Shown: piece by piece, positions 11,501 to 24,904 of the stretch | How positions within the stretch are numbered: the first letter of the stretch is position 1 | Layout of the letters: each line of letters begins with the position of its first letter | NCBI RefSeq assembly: GCF_901709675.1 | Contig: NC_051091.1 | Coordinates: forward strand, 3,283,967 to 3,347,966 | Reading direction: 5' to 3' | Length of the DNA: 64,000 nt | Origin: Syngnathus acus | Lineage: Eukaryota > Chordata > Actinopteri > Syngnathiformes > Syngnathidae | The notes under the pieces: model-generated | Database searches by the model: none | The model's input: the letters and a program-made list of their open reading frames with translations, nothing else | Told to the model about the DNA's origin: nothing | Position numbers and translations under genes: made by a program

Positions 11501-14500
11501 GCTGCCCTGATGAGAACAAGCATATTTATGTTTGTTCCGGTGCCATCACCAGACTGTTTAAAACTGGTGAAGAATGAAAAATCAAAAGGGTTCCTTTTAG
11601 CCCATGTGCCGTCCAAGCTCAGTGAAAATTCTGCCAAACTATATGCGCCAGTATTTTCTGCATTTGTCATAATGATAGCTGTAAAAAAAAAGGCTGTTTC
11701 AGAATTGTCTCGTAAACTATCCACGAGTAAAAGACTACAGTACGTATTCATGATTACGTTCAAACAAATTCACAGATGTGACTTCAGCTCACGAGTTATT
11801 TTTTCCACAGTTCCAACAAGAGAGGCACAGCACCTTGAACAAATACCTAAAATAGGCTTTTGAGGGCTCAGCTGTGACCGGGACCACGGTGGGCTTACAG
11901 AACACACCCACAGTCAAAACATATTGAACGGCGCCATGCTATAGTAGGATATGTGGTCAGCGACCGCATTAGGCTCATTTAATCACTAAGAAAATGTGTC
12001 ATTCTTTATATTCCATGACTCTATGTGAATATAGAAGGAAAAAACATCCTCAAACACAACAAGACCGAGTCAGACTGCTTCTGTTGCTTCAAATGACTTT
12101 CGCGGGACTTTGGTCCCGAGCTCCTGCAGTGCGTGCCTCGCAAGTGCTCAGCCACTCAGCTTGGTCGGAGGTAAAAGCTCCCCGTTTGTTAAACGGACTC
12201 ACCAGCATGTCAAAGGAATGAGCTGCCTCAAAGGGCAAGGGCTGATGCGAATGTCAGGTCGTTGCCAGCGGAGGAGACAAGAGGATGATTCGGACGGCCG
12301 CTGCCCACTGAGGTGTGTGCTAATGCTTCCCTCGCTCTTTCCTCTTCACTGGCACGGCCTGGGGACAGTGGGGGGGGGGGCTTGGATGCAGCTGAGTCCA
12401 GTTATCCCAGACCAGACTTTGACATGCAGGGTGCGAGGAGGGGGGGGTAGTTTGGATTGAGATGCCAGGAAAAATTAAGGAAAGCTCCTGCATCAAAACT
12501 AAACCCCACGCCAGGTCTGTTGACCCGCAAGTCTCGGAAGTGTGTTTGCGGGAAATGGCGCTTTGCAATAACTTCTGTTTCATCATCACACACTGGAATG
12601 TTCCTGGAGTTCCCTCTCTCCCAAAGGTCTCCCGCGTGACATGAAGAGGACACATTCAAAGAGACACACGTGAAATATACAGATCGGTTGTCCGGCCAGG
12701 CTTGGATGTTTTGCCCTTTGGCACAGGAGCACGGATGGCATGGGGAATCCCCCGGTGGGCTCTGCGGGATCGGCTGGGAGCAAAATGTGAGGAAGGTGAC
12801 TTCAAACAGCCACGTTCAGCTTTGAACACGTGCTCGGGTTATGACACAAACGTGTCGCGTTAGGGTCAGTTCATCACCAACTGAACGTGCATAGCTACTT
12901 TACTTCGACTAAACTCAACCAGAATGGTAAAAGGTGTCCAAATTAGCCCCTTATATGAATCAGTGTTTCCGCCTGAGGTCCAACTCTTAATTTGGCACAC
13001 GGGGAAGCTACTGGAAGAAAAAGAAAATGGCACTGAGTGGGTGCAGACGCTTTCAGACTTTTGACATTTCAATTAGATGGTACTTGAAGCTGGAAGCCAT
13101 AAAAAAACGATTGTATAACGTTAATTACTACATGTGAGGAAGAGTCGGTTTGTTGAGGTGACAACGTGTAATTTGGAGTTGTTGTTTTTTTTCATGCAGT
13201 ATGTCATCCGGCGATTACGCCTCTCCAAGTGTATTTCACGAGCAGGCACCTACCCAACGGTGATTCTGCGACCAAATTTGAGACAAAGACAATCTTAGTC
13301 AAGCAAGTGTCTTCATCTGATTAGGAAAAAAAATCGGACTTTGACGCTTCTGACCTAACTTGACCTCAAGAGACACAACCGAGATGTCGTTTTGGTTGTG
13401 CCTCGTCTTCACAACACAAAGTTGCGCTGTGCGTTGGTGGATAAGAATCAAAGCAATTCCAAATCCCCCACTGGGCCCAACAAAGATAGCCACGGTGCAC
13501 TCAGCTGTCATGTGGCCAGTCGGTGCATTTACTTTATTCACGGGCGGCAGCTGTCATTAGTTGCTCTGCCCGTTATCTCAAAGGGAGCTGCAATGTCAGC
13601 AGAAAATGGTCAGTGAGCCAAAAATGTGTTCAATTATTTGCCCTTCCAAAATTACTTTTTAACTAACATTATTTTGATGTAGTCACTCTAATTTCAAGTA
13701 TACTGTCGCCACTCTGAGCCAAGTTGGAAAGCATTTATCGAAACATGACCAGATATCTTTGCCTGAAACACACGTCAGATTTCATGCCGCTGTTTTTGTC
13801 GGCAGTCACATGATCAACAAAGCGAGCCGGTTCCGTGCCATTTGAACATGTTGTTCTCTAAATGATGCGCGGACCTCGAGATTTGACTAGAACAGAATAT
13901 CAATCCCGCCATTACCAGACTGGCCCATTTCTTGCAAGTCTTGGTAACGTAGGATGAATGAACGGCGCCATTTCTCATCATGTGCGCGGATCTCTGCAGG
14001 AGCCATGTAATGGAACAGCGAGAGTTCAATCAGAGGGGAAACGGGCCAGTAGCTTGCAATCTCCCATCAGCAGGGAACAGGCCCAGAGGTGAGGTAAGAG
14101 CTGGGCTGTTACGTACATAGGGCATCGATTATGGCCAGCGCCTCTGCAACCTTTGTCTAAATTTAGAAACAGAGGGTTCCCTGCGCTTCTGCGCGATCGC
14201 AAGCCGTCCTGCTGCTCTGCTTTCAAAGTGCAAAGTGATGAATATCAATGCAGCACACCAAATTGCGATTGTTCCATCTGTGCTGTTGGACAGTACAATC
14301 GGTCAAGGCGAGCACGTCAGCAAGATCACGTTGAGCAACGTGATTCATTCGTCATGTGCGCAGTCCTCGGAACACGAAGGATGCTTTTTTGTTGTTGTTG
14401 CTCGGGCAATGAGCACACGGCCGGCAGGACAGACCTGCGGGCAGATGGCGCAGCCACCCGACACAAAAGCATGCCTCAGCTGTCCTCCGCTCTGTCTCAG

Positions 14501-17500
14501 TCGATGTTGACGGTTTGCGGAGCGCTCACTCTTGCCGTCAGTCACGGTCGGCACCGAGACGCTAGCACGACATCCAAACGCAACCAAAGTATTGTCGGTA
14601 GAACACCTCCTACCTCCAAACATTTTCCAAGCGGTGCGAATTTTCACATTGTCATCTTTGCAATCTGGAATCTGCTTTGTAAATTAACATACGGGCGTTA
14701 TATTCACCATGTTACCAAATGTTACGTAACACCCCGCGCTCCTCACCTTTAATTTAGAATTGTGCATCCGCTGTGGATGTTTTGCACAATGCAATGGCTT
14801 TATTCAAACCTTTGGATGAAATTTGATGGCAGACAACAAAAATGACAATATTGACAGCTGCGGGGAAGCGATTCCGACCTTTGACCTTTAAGCATCATTA
14901 TGCAAACGATACATAACCCGGCAGCCCACTGGCCCACCTTCCCCTCGCAATTGATTACTTCCTGTTTACGCAAGAGTTATTTACACGCATTGTCTGTAGT
15001 GACTGGCAATGTAGCTGCGCTGCAATGTGCTTTCCCACTGTTACCAAATTGCTTTGGTGGCAATAATCTCACCGTAATTACGAGATGCATAATGGCTATT
15101 AAAAGAGTGATGCTGTTCACGTGTGTGGGTAGGGAGCACATGGAACGAGCACGTCACAGGCATCAGATGCACACGCATTTCTTGGCGGCATCCAGATGGA
15201 CACCTAGCTGTGACATGCCTTGGCTGAGGGTGTGTGAACACGCCACACAGAGATGTGCGCTGCCAGGCGTCCTTGGACAAATTCACAGGCACTATTTGTT
15301 AGCAATGTCAATCATTTCTCAAGTTATTTATGTGCAGTGAGGAGTCTGCTTTTTTCCCAGGTAACACTAATGCCTTTCCTGGTTTTACATCAACTGAGCT
15401 TTCATTTTAAGAACATGTCTTCAAGTTTTAGACACAGAGCAGCTCTGCTCAATGTTTTCATTACGTAAGCTGCGGCGACTAAAGCAGCATCTGCACGTCA
15501 CGTTCGATCTGCCAGCACGATCGAAAAAGATGTGTCAAAAGGTCTGCTTTGAGAGGGAAAAAAAGAGGTCCATTTTTGAAGAGGGTGCTGCACGATGATA
15601 AGTGGTGGCTTTAATGTTTTGCGACATGTGCTGGCCCACATATGTTCGATATTGCTGAGCCTTTACATGGCAAAGCATTTGAGTGAAAGTTGACTTTGGC
15701 TGCGGTTGTCAAGACATAGGGAGGGGTCACGAATCGTTTCAACTTCAATCAGCGGCAGAAAGCAGGTCAAAGGTACAAAAAAAATCATTTGCTGTGTCCA
15801 AGTTGTTATGATCAAATATTGGTAGTGGGAATGATGCTTTAGTGCTCCATCCAAAGCATTTGGTGCGGTGGGCGCACGGTCCCCCTTCCGGGGCATTGCG
15901 TAACCCTCCGAGCACGCACTGTACTACTCGCTAACAAACTAACCTGATTCGACTGCAAATCCTATTAAAGTCTCCATAGCAACAGCGTACTGACATTTAT
16001 GTAACACAACGTTTATGATTAGTTCCTGGAGTTCTGAAAATCCTTTTGTACCCACCACAACCTTTGACCCAAAAATAAATACACGACACAATGTGAACCT
16101 TTGTTGGGAATTAGAACTAATCGCTGATAGCTTATTATGCAATTAACCTCATGCCGTGTAGATCAAATTCAAACAAATGGTGTCACTTTCACTTAAGGAA
16201 AGCCAGGGAAAATATGTCATCAGGTCCATTTGGGCTGATTGTTTTTTGATTTTACGTCCGGACACTACCATAAAGAATCTGAAATGAGGACCTCAGGAAG
16301 ACTAGCGAGCTCTTTGTGGGAGCAGAATCCAGAAGAATATGATGATCCACACGGGGGCGAGGAGATGATGGGCCACACAAAAACACTCACTTGGCCAGCT
16401 TCATCTCGATCTGCTGACGGATGGCCTGGCGCTCCTGGTCACTGCGCACAGGGAAGATGTTGCGGTCCTCCAGCTCCTGCTTGCTGGGTCGGTTCCGGAG
16501 CTTCACAGCCAACAGCTCCTTCCTCATCCTGCGTGGAAGGGTCCCTGTCCACACATCAACAACAAATTCAGATGTCATCACAACACTCTGAACTGTTGTC
16601 ATTCCCGGAATTACGAATGACAAGACCCCCCCACCCCCCATTGGCACGACTTTATTTAAGTGCACATCAATGGCTGCTGACAACAGAGGGCGCTCTATTC
16701 CTTTTTCGCAAAGCCTTGAAGCTTTAAATGCAAATGTGGAAGTTGAGCTAGAAATATGACATCCCCGAATTAATTACAATAAGTCTACCTACAAAAAGTG
16801 AACCACAAGGGACCTCTGTAAATGAACAATTAGATATGAACTCTGTAAATCAGCCCTCATTGTCCTTCATTCTGAATGTTACAGAAGAATGAATCCATTT
16901 ACATAAATTAACTGTGTGGCTTTTTAATTTAGCATCACCGCTTAAGTGGCGCTCTCTCGCCGATTCCACTTGGACTTCCTCCCACAGCGTTATGGGTCAA
17001 AGCAGTGAGTCACTCTGCATGAAAACCTACAAGAGGGGAGGCCGCTGTTTTTTTCTTCCACAGCCTCAGGTGGTTTGTAAAGCCCCTCGCTGACTGCTCG
17101 TCTTTAAAATCGCATCCGTCGTAACTTGGTAGCTGACTGACCTCCCATCGGCCTCGACGTCATAAAACGTAAAGATGATGGACTGCGATATCATACTGCA
17201 TGCAACTGTAACAGTCTCATGTCACAAGTATGACTCGCATGTTGAGTGTGTGTGCACAGCTAACCTACATCACCAGTGAAAAATTAGGCCACCACAACAG
17301 ATGTTGGCAGGCCACTGAAACTTAACATGAGTAAGTCATTGGATGCACTCGGTGTAAATACTGTAAACATCAGCAGAGATTATGTCCAATGACGGCGTGT
17401 CGGGCGCGAGCCGGCTTTGTACGTACACGACTGGATTAACAAGAAGCCCTGTCTGGAGCGAGGGGGCATACCAGAGATCACAGACTCGTTCCAGCTGTCC

Positions 17501-20500
17501 TGGTCACTCAAGTAGTCATCCAGACGCCGGTTCTCCTTGTTCTCATCAGACTGCTTCTTGGTCTCGGGCTCTCCGGCAGGCTCCCTCTCTGTGCTGGAGG
17601 TACGGGACAGGCGGGCATCTAGTCTGCGTTTGGGAGATGGACGCACATCCTTCATTTGGAAGCTGACGTCAAACACAAAATGACAACATCAAGAGGGATT
17701 ACTGAGAAGTGTCATTTAAAAAGGATCCAAATTCGTTTTATCGCTTTTTAGGGTGAATCATTGCACTGCTTTAACAGTATATTTTACTGGATCAATATAC
17801 TCAAATGGTTTAATGTAAAAGTGAAAATATAATTCAGTAGATTAGATAAAATGGTGAGTTTATTGTGTTAAATGTGTGAATGAGCTAAATGGAGGAGGGC
17901 AAGAGAATGGACAGAGTTGTCGAGGTCAAAGGTCAGATAACAAAAGACATGCTCTACATTTGCAATCTTTGTTAGAGGTTTAAAGATTATTTACATGTCA
18001 AGCGCAGGCACTATCTTTGACACAATTCACAATGTCGTTCAAGCAAATTAGGTCAAGAGTCAAACCATAACATACGGAACATTTTATGGGTAATAATGAC
18101 TGGCACTGAAAGTGAGGTATTCATTTCCAGGCGTTAACTTAACAACGTGTGCCTGAAATACTCAATTCAATTCAATGTTCATTACTTATATGTCTTTCTG
18201 TATAAGCGCAATATAATACAGTTTCCTCCAACCTGTCCTGCCTATGCTTGGTAGCCAGCGCCCGGTGCAGTTCCTCGATGATGCAGCTGGGAGGCAGTGG
18301 CGAATGCAGGGTGCCAAGATGGGGGGAGCCGGTCGGGGTGGACATGCGGCCTCTCAACAGCGAGCTATGGGGGTCTTTGGGGAGCGTGAAATTCCTCGGC
18401 AAGGTGGCTGGAGATTTTTTTACTCGCACCGGTGGCGCACCTGAGAAGGGGACGGATGTGGGTGTGACGCGAACACGCAAGGAAGCCCAAATCCCATTTT
18501 TACCATGATGTCAACTCACCATCGAGACTGCCCAGTCTGGTAAGCACTTTGACTTTCAGGTTGGGTCCTGGAGGAGTGCTGGCTCGTCTCTGAGGGTGGG
18601 CTACTTCTTTTTTGCAGTCAGAGGCTTCCACCTTGGAAGGCTCATCAAGTGGGTCTCCGTTTTCACCCTGACTGGGATCTCCCACTATCTTGCAATCCTC
18701 CATCATATTTTGCACTAAGTGTGGCAAGCTGAATTCTGGAGTTCCGTTTGAGATGCGTCTGTTTCCACCTAGAGGACATAATTGGTAACTACATATTTCA
18801 ACCATTCATCTATTTTCAGGCCAGCCTAACATGTTTATCTTCACATGTTTTACAACCCTTGCGTCTTTCTGTTCGTCTTTATGATGCAGTGGTCCCTCAA
18901 ATGTTTTACCTGTTGAAGTCTCGAGATTGTGGTCTTCAGTGGTGCCGGCCAGCAACGCTGTGGGCTCCTCATCTCTCTCATCTTCATCCGAGTGGTCCTG
19001 AGTGTCCTGGTCTTCACTGTTGCCGCCGCAAGCAAGGTCTGAATCTGCATGCAAGAATGACTTTTGATGCATGCTGACATCATACGGCAAAAGAGAGCAA
19101 CTGTAGTTACCTGCAATAACCTTCAACGTGTGCGCGCGTATGTACGTATATGCATACGAGCATGTGTGTGTGCATGTGTTTGTGGGGGAGGGTGTGTTGT
19201 CTCTCATTTTTGCACCTGTCTCCATCTTTCCGGGATTCTGTTTGAGGGGGTTGTCTCGCTTCTGTCCCACAGCTGCTTTTTTCTCCACCGCTGCAAAATA
19301 AACCACTCGTTAAACACATGCAAGTCCACTTCAAGTATAAATGCCACCTCAGATTGGTCATCACTGATAATCTACACTCACCGATCGAGGGCTTCAGCTT
19401 CTCATTTTTCTTTTTCCTCCACTTCCACGGCTTGAAGATGCGTCCCAGGTTGGCCAGTTTGCTGTTGCGCCGTACGGGAGGCGTACGAACCCCTGAGACC
19501 AGGCAGCCGGACTGCAGCACCCTCTGTTGGTCCATCACATCTTCAAGATAAGAGCAGACAGAGGAGCTCTAAAATCAGACCCGGGGCTTTTCTTATTCTT
19601 CTCACTCCTAACACAATTGGCTGCGAGCTCGTCACGTGAGTGCCGTGTATGTGGGTCACAGGCGCTACATGCTAAACAGATTCTAGTCTAAATTTGGAAA
19701 CGACACTAAGGAAGTGGGGAAAGACAGAGAATTGCATTGTTTATGTGAGGGAGGGATGGTTTGAGGAAGGGGCGTAGCCGTCAATTCAAAAGTCAAGTTG
19801 TCTACCTCATCAACAAGGTCACAAAGGCCAGAAAGAACCCTCTGCCACAAATCCGTCAATGATATCATATCACTGAACATTCTAAGTGAGACCAAATTTG
19901 TGTTTGAGATTATTCTGGAGATAAAATGGATGTTCGCAATGATATCTATCAATCTAGTGATGTCCGAAGTAGATCCCCAACAGCTGCGCCACGCAAGAGG
20001 ATCGATCACGGTGATGACACTTGTGAACACAGGTGAGAACAATGTTGCTTCGAGAACCGACAGAAATAGGCACTCCTACACAGTCTGGCGCTGACACCTC
20101 AGGGAGCTTACAGCTGAGTCGTGGGCTGCGCAAGTAGCGCTCCATGAATTCTTCTTCATTTCTACAGCAACGACTTCTAAATCCACAAAAGCGGGCTTGT
20201 TCGTCCCCTAAGAAATCAATCCAGCATATATACTCGCCATCCCCAGCCACATAAGGATTTCCGAGAGTGCATTGCTGGAATGTGCAACATTCAATTGCAA
20301 TATCAAATAATCAAGTATTAAATATCGACACGGATCTCCCTTATTATCTGTGTTGAAAACATGGAAACATGCAAGCTACTGACAGTTGCAGCTGTTCCAT
20401 CTGCTTACTAAAGCAAAATATTAGCTGCATTTAAAAACTCACAAGATGAAAAACACAACATCAACTACCGGCATTTATCTCAGCTCTTCAGGCATCAAAT

Positions 20501-23500
20501 AAATGCTTCCACTCTCTGCCACGCTAAAAAGCTCCTTGACCACCAACAATCAGAAAAGCAGGTCAACTGCCCAAGTAATGTTCGGCTCCATAAGATGGAA
20601 TTCAGGTCAAGCGTGCAGTTGCTATCACAGCACGCATGGGGTCAGGCTACCGTTGCCATGGTTACCACGCGGGATGCTGCAGCAGAAAAGGCCCTGGGAG
20701 GTAGAGAATCACCACAGCATGAGGAATAGGGAGTTGCTGGGTGGATGGAAGGGCTGTTGCTACACAGAGGGACAGAAAGCTGCAGCCAATCACAGCTCAG
20801 TGAATTATTATGCATAATGTAAGCCACTGTATTTTTAATTTGCAACTTTTCTTGAAATATTTATCCGCTTGTATTTTTCTAGGGCGCGCAGAGGAGAAAT
20901 AAAACGCCATTCAAGGAAACAGAACGGGTAGTACTTCTGTCCATCCATCACATCACACATGCGCAATCCTGCATTCAGTGGTTTTGGAGGATTGCTGCTC
21001 AAAACAAAAACAAGACCTACATTTCTTCAGTAAGAACATACATCCAAGATCAATTTTACAAAAACTCCATGATATTCATTGGTGAATGGCAAAGAAAAAC
21101 AATCTTAATACTAATAGTATGGATCCAAGCAATTTCAATACGTTATGAGCAACTGTTTCGTTTGGTAAATTAAGTACAATAACCTAAATATCAGTAACTG
21201 AACACATTCTTTAAAAATGACACTCACGTGTGATCAAACGCCGCCCTGCTCTCCTTTTTTGGCTCGAAGTGGTGGCGACATACAATATAATTCCACCGTC
21301 TCCAAAAGGCAACGGATGAATGAAGCAATATCGCTGAAACGCGTGGAAAGCTGCTTTCACGGCGATGGGGGTGGGAAGCTGAGCGGGTGGGCGCGCCATG
21401 TGGACCCCGCCCGGCCGGACGGATGAACGGGAGGAGGAGACTGAGGAGAGCATCTAAAGCAGCACGCACACAAAAACCAACACGCGCACTCTTCAAGCGT
21501 TGATCGCTTGCTTTGCACACTTATCGTAATTTGCGGACACCGTGCAATGTGGAGAAAATATACAAGACATATCTTTCACTTGGCAACCAATTCATCAATC
21601 ATAGGAGCTCCGAAATCGGTCGCTAAGTTAGAACGTGTCCTCAGGGTGCGTACTTTTCTGTGTGAACATTTGGAAAAATGCTCTTGTGTGTGCAGAACGT
21701 TTGGACCGCGAAGACACGTGCAAGGCCCGAATGGTGATCACGAAAGCTTAGAAAGAGGAAGCATTCAGGATTGTCATTTCTGCCAAGCAGGTAACATAGA
21801 CATCTGTATCTATCTTTATTTCATTTTACTTTCAGTTCTGGTTGGTGGTAAGGCTTGGTGTTTGTCAGTAAAATACTGAGACGGGGTGATTTTCAAATAA
21901 AATATAATGAAAATTATAAAAAAATAATAATGCAATTGCTAAATTAATTTCTACAATGATTCACAAGGTTCGATACACGCCGTTGGCATCGTCCGCATGT
22001 TAACGGGGCTTCGAATTTGTCAACCTGCACCTCGATCAAATGAACCAAAATCACTTTCCACTAACTGCGCCAATAGTTAGACGTGCTTACAGCAGCCATA
22101 TAAAGTTTTGTCCAATTTCAGCCATCATGTCAAAGAAAAACTATGCCTCTGACTTAGTTCTCTTTCACCTTGCGTCATAGTGAGATGTGTCCGCTTGTGA
22201 AGGCGTATCTAATGTTGTGGTCACTGATCGTTTTTAAACGAGCCTCCTGCGTTTGTGCGCACCTAATGATGAATTATTCAAACAGCATTACTAGATGTGT
22301 AAACAAAAGCTTTGCGGTTGCTTATCGATCTTGTCAAGGGCCACTCAAACATTAACAGCACGAAAGCTGAGTACAACACAGATGATAAAAGTCAACAGCT
22401 AGATTTCTCCTCTGGGATACAAGCAGTAAGCAAAGAACATAAACAAAGCCACAGACTACTCTGTGAACATGGATTTCATTCAATATTCACAAGGCGTGAT
22501 TTAAAACACTGTGCCAAAAGCTCCCAAGAAAAATTGACAACAGGGTCATAAAAACTCGACAAAGACTTAAGGATGAAGAACGATAAACTTTCAACCTCCA
22601 TTCGTATGTTTTCTCTACTACCAGTGACATTATTAACTTAAAATATAAACGTTATAAATCTAATGTAGTCAGTTTTCACTTTCCGTAGGCCCACCATGGT
22701 GCGAATGCAATGATATGATCAAATCCAGCATTTATCAGGAAGACTTAACAAACGGGAAGTGTACGTGTTTTTCCTTATTCTGTTGACACTGCTGTGAATT
22801 AAGTGTCACCGGTGTGGTCGTGTATCATTTTCACTGACATGATGGATGGTGGGTGTGTTGAGACAACCGGGGGGGGTTCAAGGTAGTGGTGCAAAACTGT
22901 CATCAACTAAGCCCATTTGATTTATCCGAACTGTACATACATAGTTAAGGTTGCCAGGCATACTTGTGTGCCCTATAGATGAAGAAGAAAAAAATGCGTG
23001 TGCAATAGCGTTAGCTCATCTCTTGCCTTCACGATCTTGCCTCCCACATGGCTGACGTCTTAAATCAAGTCTTCCAGGATGCCCGTCAACTCGGTCACTG
23101 GGTCGATCTCACGTGCGCTTCCACTCTTGAGATTACGCGTTAATGGGGCAAACACGATTGCAATCCCAACAATGCAAATGCCAACGCATAAAAGTAAATG
23201 GCAGACATGCACATGTATGGGAAAATGAGTTGTTGAAGCGTTAGGAGAGAAAACTTTTGCATTGATGGTGTATGAGTTGCATATGTGCTTGTGTAATGTG
23301 TGTAGTGGGGGAGGGGGAAGACACCATACCGTGACATGTTATTGCATGTCATTCCGTTCATTCAATTACATCGCTGATTCAATTTGTACGGATGGCCAAG
23401 CAAATTAAAATGTACCACGGTGGTTTATTCTTGACAGCAATGACAATCTGTCAGTTTGAAGTATTGCTTTTTTTCAGGGAACCAGTCAAATAAGAGCTGC

Positions 23501-24904
23501 AGAGAAAAATAAGAGCTACAGAAGTACTAGCTCCGAGCAGAGGTAACAGAAGGCCTGCACGGGACGTGTTTCTGCTTTATTATCTTCGACACTTTTCCTG
23601 CCCGAGTCATTAGCTTCCAGATGAAATTTGCTGCAGTTCTTCTGGAGGCTCTCGGCGAAGTCGATGTACAGTTAACGGAATGATGTGAGCTTGCCAGTTT
23701 CAAATTATGTAACCAAGACAGCCCCCACAAAGTGTCAAGTACTGGATTCAAAATGGAGAGCACGGACACAATATCTCATGTAAGCTACTTGGACATCCTC
23801 TGTTCTACCTTTCGGGGAACCGTGGATCCAGAAAAATATATGAATCGATATTTCTATTGCTGGAGATTTCAAAATTCTCATTGAGACATACCGCTGCCCA
23901 CGGATTCGACCCCATAGGTGCTATTCGTGCAGTTTGTGGACCTGCAGTTCCCAAAATGTCAGGGAAAGCTACAGATCAACTCCATTTGTTTTAATGGCAC
24001 AAATTACATGGTGACTATAGAATTCTCATATTGGGGCATTAACAAGTGAGCTTTCTGTTTTGCGAGGTGTATTCTCAAGCAAAATGTCCTGTTTGTGGAA
24101 CAAACACACTACAGCTCACATTTCGAATGCCAAGCGCTGCCTCCTGCCATTTTTATCGCCATGGAAACTACCAGATACACAAGGAGCACACTCATCGGCC
24201 TCAACTCAACATGGAAGCCATATGTGATTGTTGATTTTGCTCCCAGTCTATAAATCATGCAACCCCCACCCAAAAAAACGTCTCATTTGAATGATAATGA
24301 TTTACATTCTGCACCATTATCATTATGACTCATGTGAAAGCTGCCTTACATTGGTGTTAAAGGAGAAAACAAGTTAACCAATGGAAGCGAGAGCTCAGCT
24401 GGGGAAACATGAAGGATGCTATAATAACCATTGTTATAGATGTGACTTTGACCTGCGACCTCATGCATTCCTGCATCACTACAAGGAAAAATCGGTCCAG
24501 ATTGAACTGGATGGTCTCATACAAGTCGGACAGCACCTGGTCATTTTCAGCAAAGTATAGTATTGCTATGCTGCAAATTGCATCATCGAACTGAGAAAGC
24601 AAAGGGGGTTATAATGCCGGGTAGGACGTGACGCATGTTCTCCAGGGAGAGTCAGTCGCTGTGATTCGATGCGGTCGACGTGTCGACGCGCTTCAAATGA
24701 TCCTCGACGTTAATTGGTAACATTTCCTAACCAAGCTGCTTATGAATGAGCAAGCGGATAAACCGTATACGCGAGTGCCCCCCTTCTCTTCTTACCTGCT
24801 TGGTGCGCCTCACCCAGGCGGACCTCGGTGCTGCTGCTCGGGTCACTCTGAGATCTCCCTCGCTGTAAGACGCAATCATCTTCCTGGCAGTCCGACGATG
24901 CCAT
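8519..24904 (-). CDS. phactr3: Phosphatase and actin regulator 3 (RPEL protein)
   Basis: Binds G-actin through RPEL repeats and PP1 through its C-terminus. Thirteen coding exons in transcript order: 24796-24904, 19382-19540, 19216-19290, 18910-19044, 18520-18768, 18233-18440, 17472-17662, 16391-16544, 10173-10228, 9615-9676, 9396-9536, 8898-8974, 8519-8534. They join to 543 residues (human about 559). Seen: N-terminal GRSQSDPS; basic stretch [32 protein letters not shown] and [15 protein letters not shown]; three C-terminal RPEL cores ([44 protein letters not shown]); the PP1-docking [11 protein letters not shown] segment; terminal FHRP. The 56-bp exon at 10173 is preceded by an in-frame ATG and CpG-rich sequence, which suggests a second promoter. 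The N-terminal RPEL element looks degenerate. Introns of 6.2 kb and 5.3 kb hold no recognised genes. Teleost copies phactr3a/b cannot be told apart here. Confidence 0.95.
10229..10620 (-). promoter_or_regulatory. phactr3: Candidate internal promoter and alternative first exon of phactr3
   Basis: Directly upstream (minus strand) of the RPEL-encoding exon at 10173-10228 the frame stays open, and an ATG at 10263-10261 gives eleven extra codons starting [11 protein letters not shown] that run in frame into [12 protein letters not shown]. Upstream lies CpG- and GC-box-rich sequence (10530-10620), unlike the AT-rich intron around it. This is what an alternative first exon would look like; no transcript evidence is available. 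Confidence 0.4.
10604..10619. repeat. (CG)n dinucleotide run
   Basis: Eight CG units. Alternating CG tracts are uncommon in methylated vertebrate genomes and can adopt Z-DNA. It sits in the candidate internal phactr3 promoter. Confidence 0.85.
11081..11162 (-). mobile_element. Degraded tRNA-derived SINE fragment
   Basis: The segment GGGAGGACATGCAAACTTC, then GGCCAAAGCCGGGTTTGGACC and CTAGCCACTACC, is the reverse complement of a familiar fish tRNA-derived SINE head (A-box-like start, degenerate B box, then the 'gtttgcatgtcctccc' body). It is an old copy in the 6.2-kb phactr3 intron. Identification is from memory of the consensus. Confidence 0.55.
11163..16390. other. Large phactr3 intron, no other gene seen
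   Basis: Remainder of the 6.2-kb intron between the exons at 10173-10228 and 16391-16544. Several open frames of 100-200 codons occur on both strands, but they rely on non-ATG starts, have unbiased composition and show no recognisable motif. GC-richer patches near 12100-12450 and 14400-14600 could be regulatory; nothing specific supports that. Confidence 0.5.
19541..24795. other. First intron of phactr3, no other gene seen
   Basis: The 5.3-kb intron between coding exons 1 and 2. A GC-rich patch with CpGs at about 21340-21440 could be another alternative promoter or an enhancer. Elsewhere it is AT-rich with no coding exon I can support. Confidence 0.5.

Noticed and set aside
14153-14752. 199-codon plus-strand open frame in the phactr3 intron
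   Set aside because: Starts at TTG; composition is unremarkable and there is no splice or homology support.
18806-19306. 166-codon minus-strand frame as a separate gene
   Set aside because: Reads through two phactr3 exons and the intron between them; the split-exon model matches the family and keeps phase.
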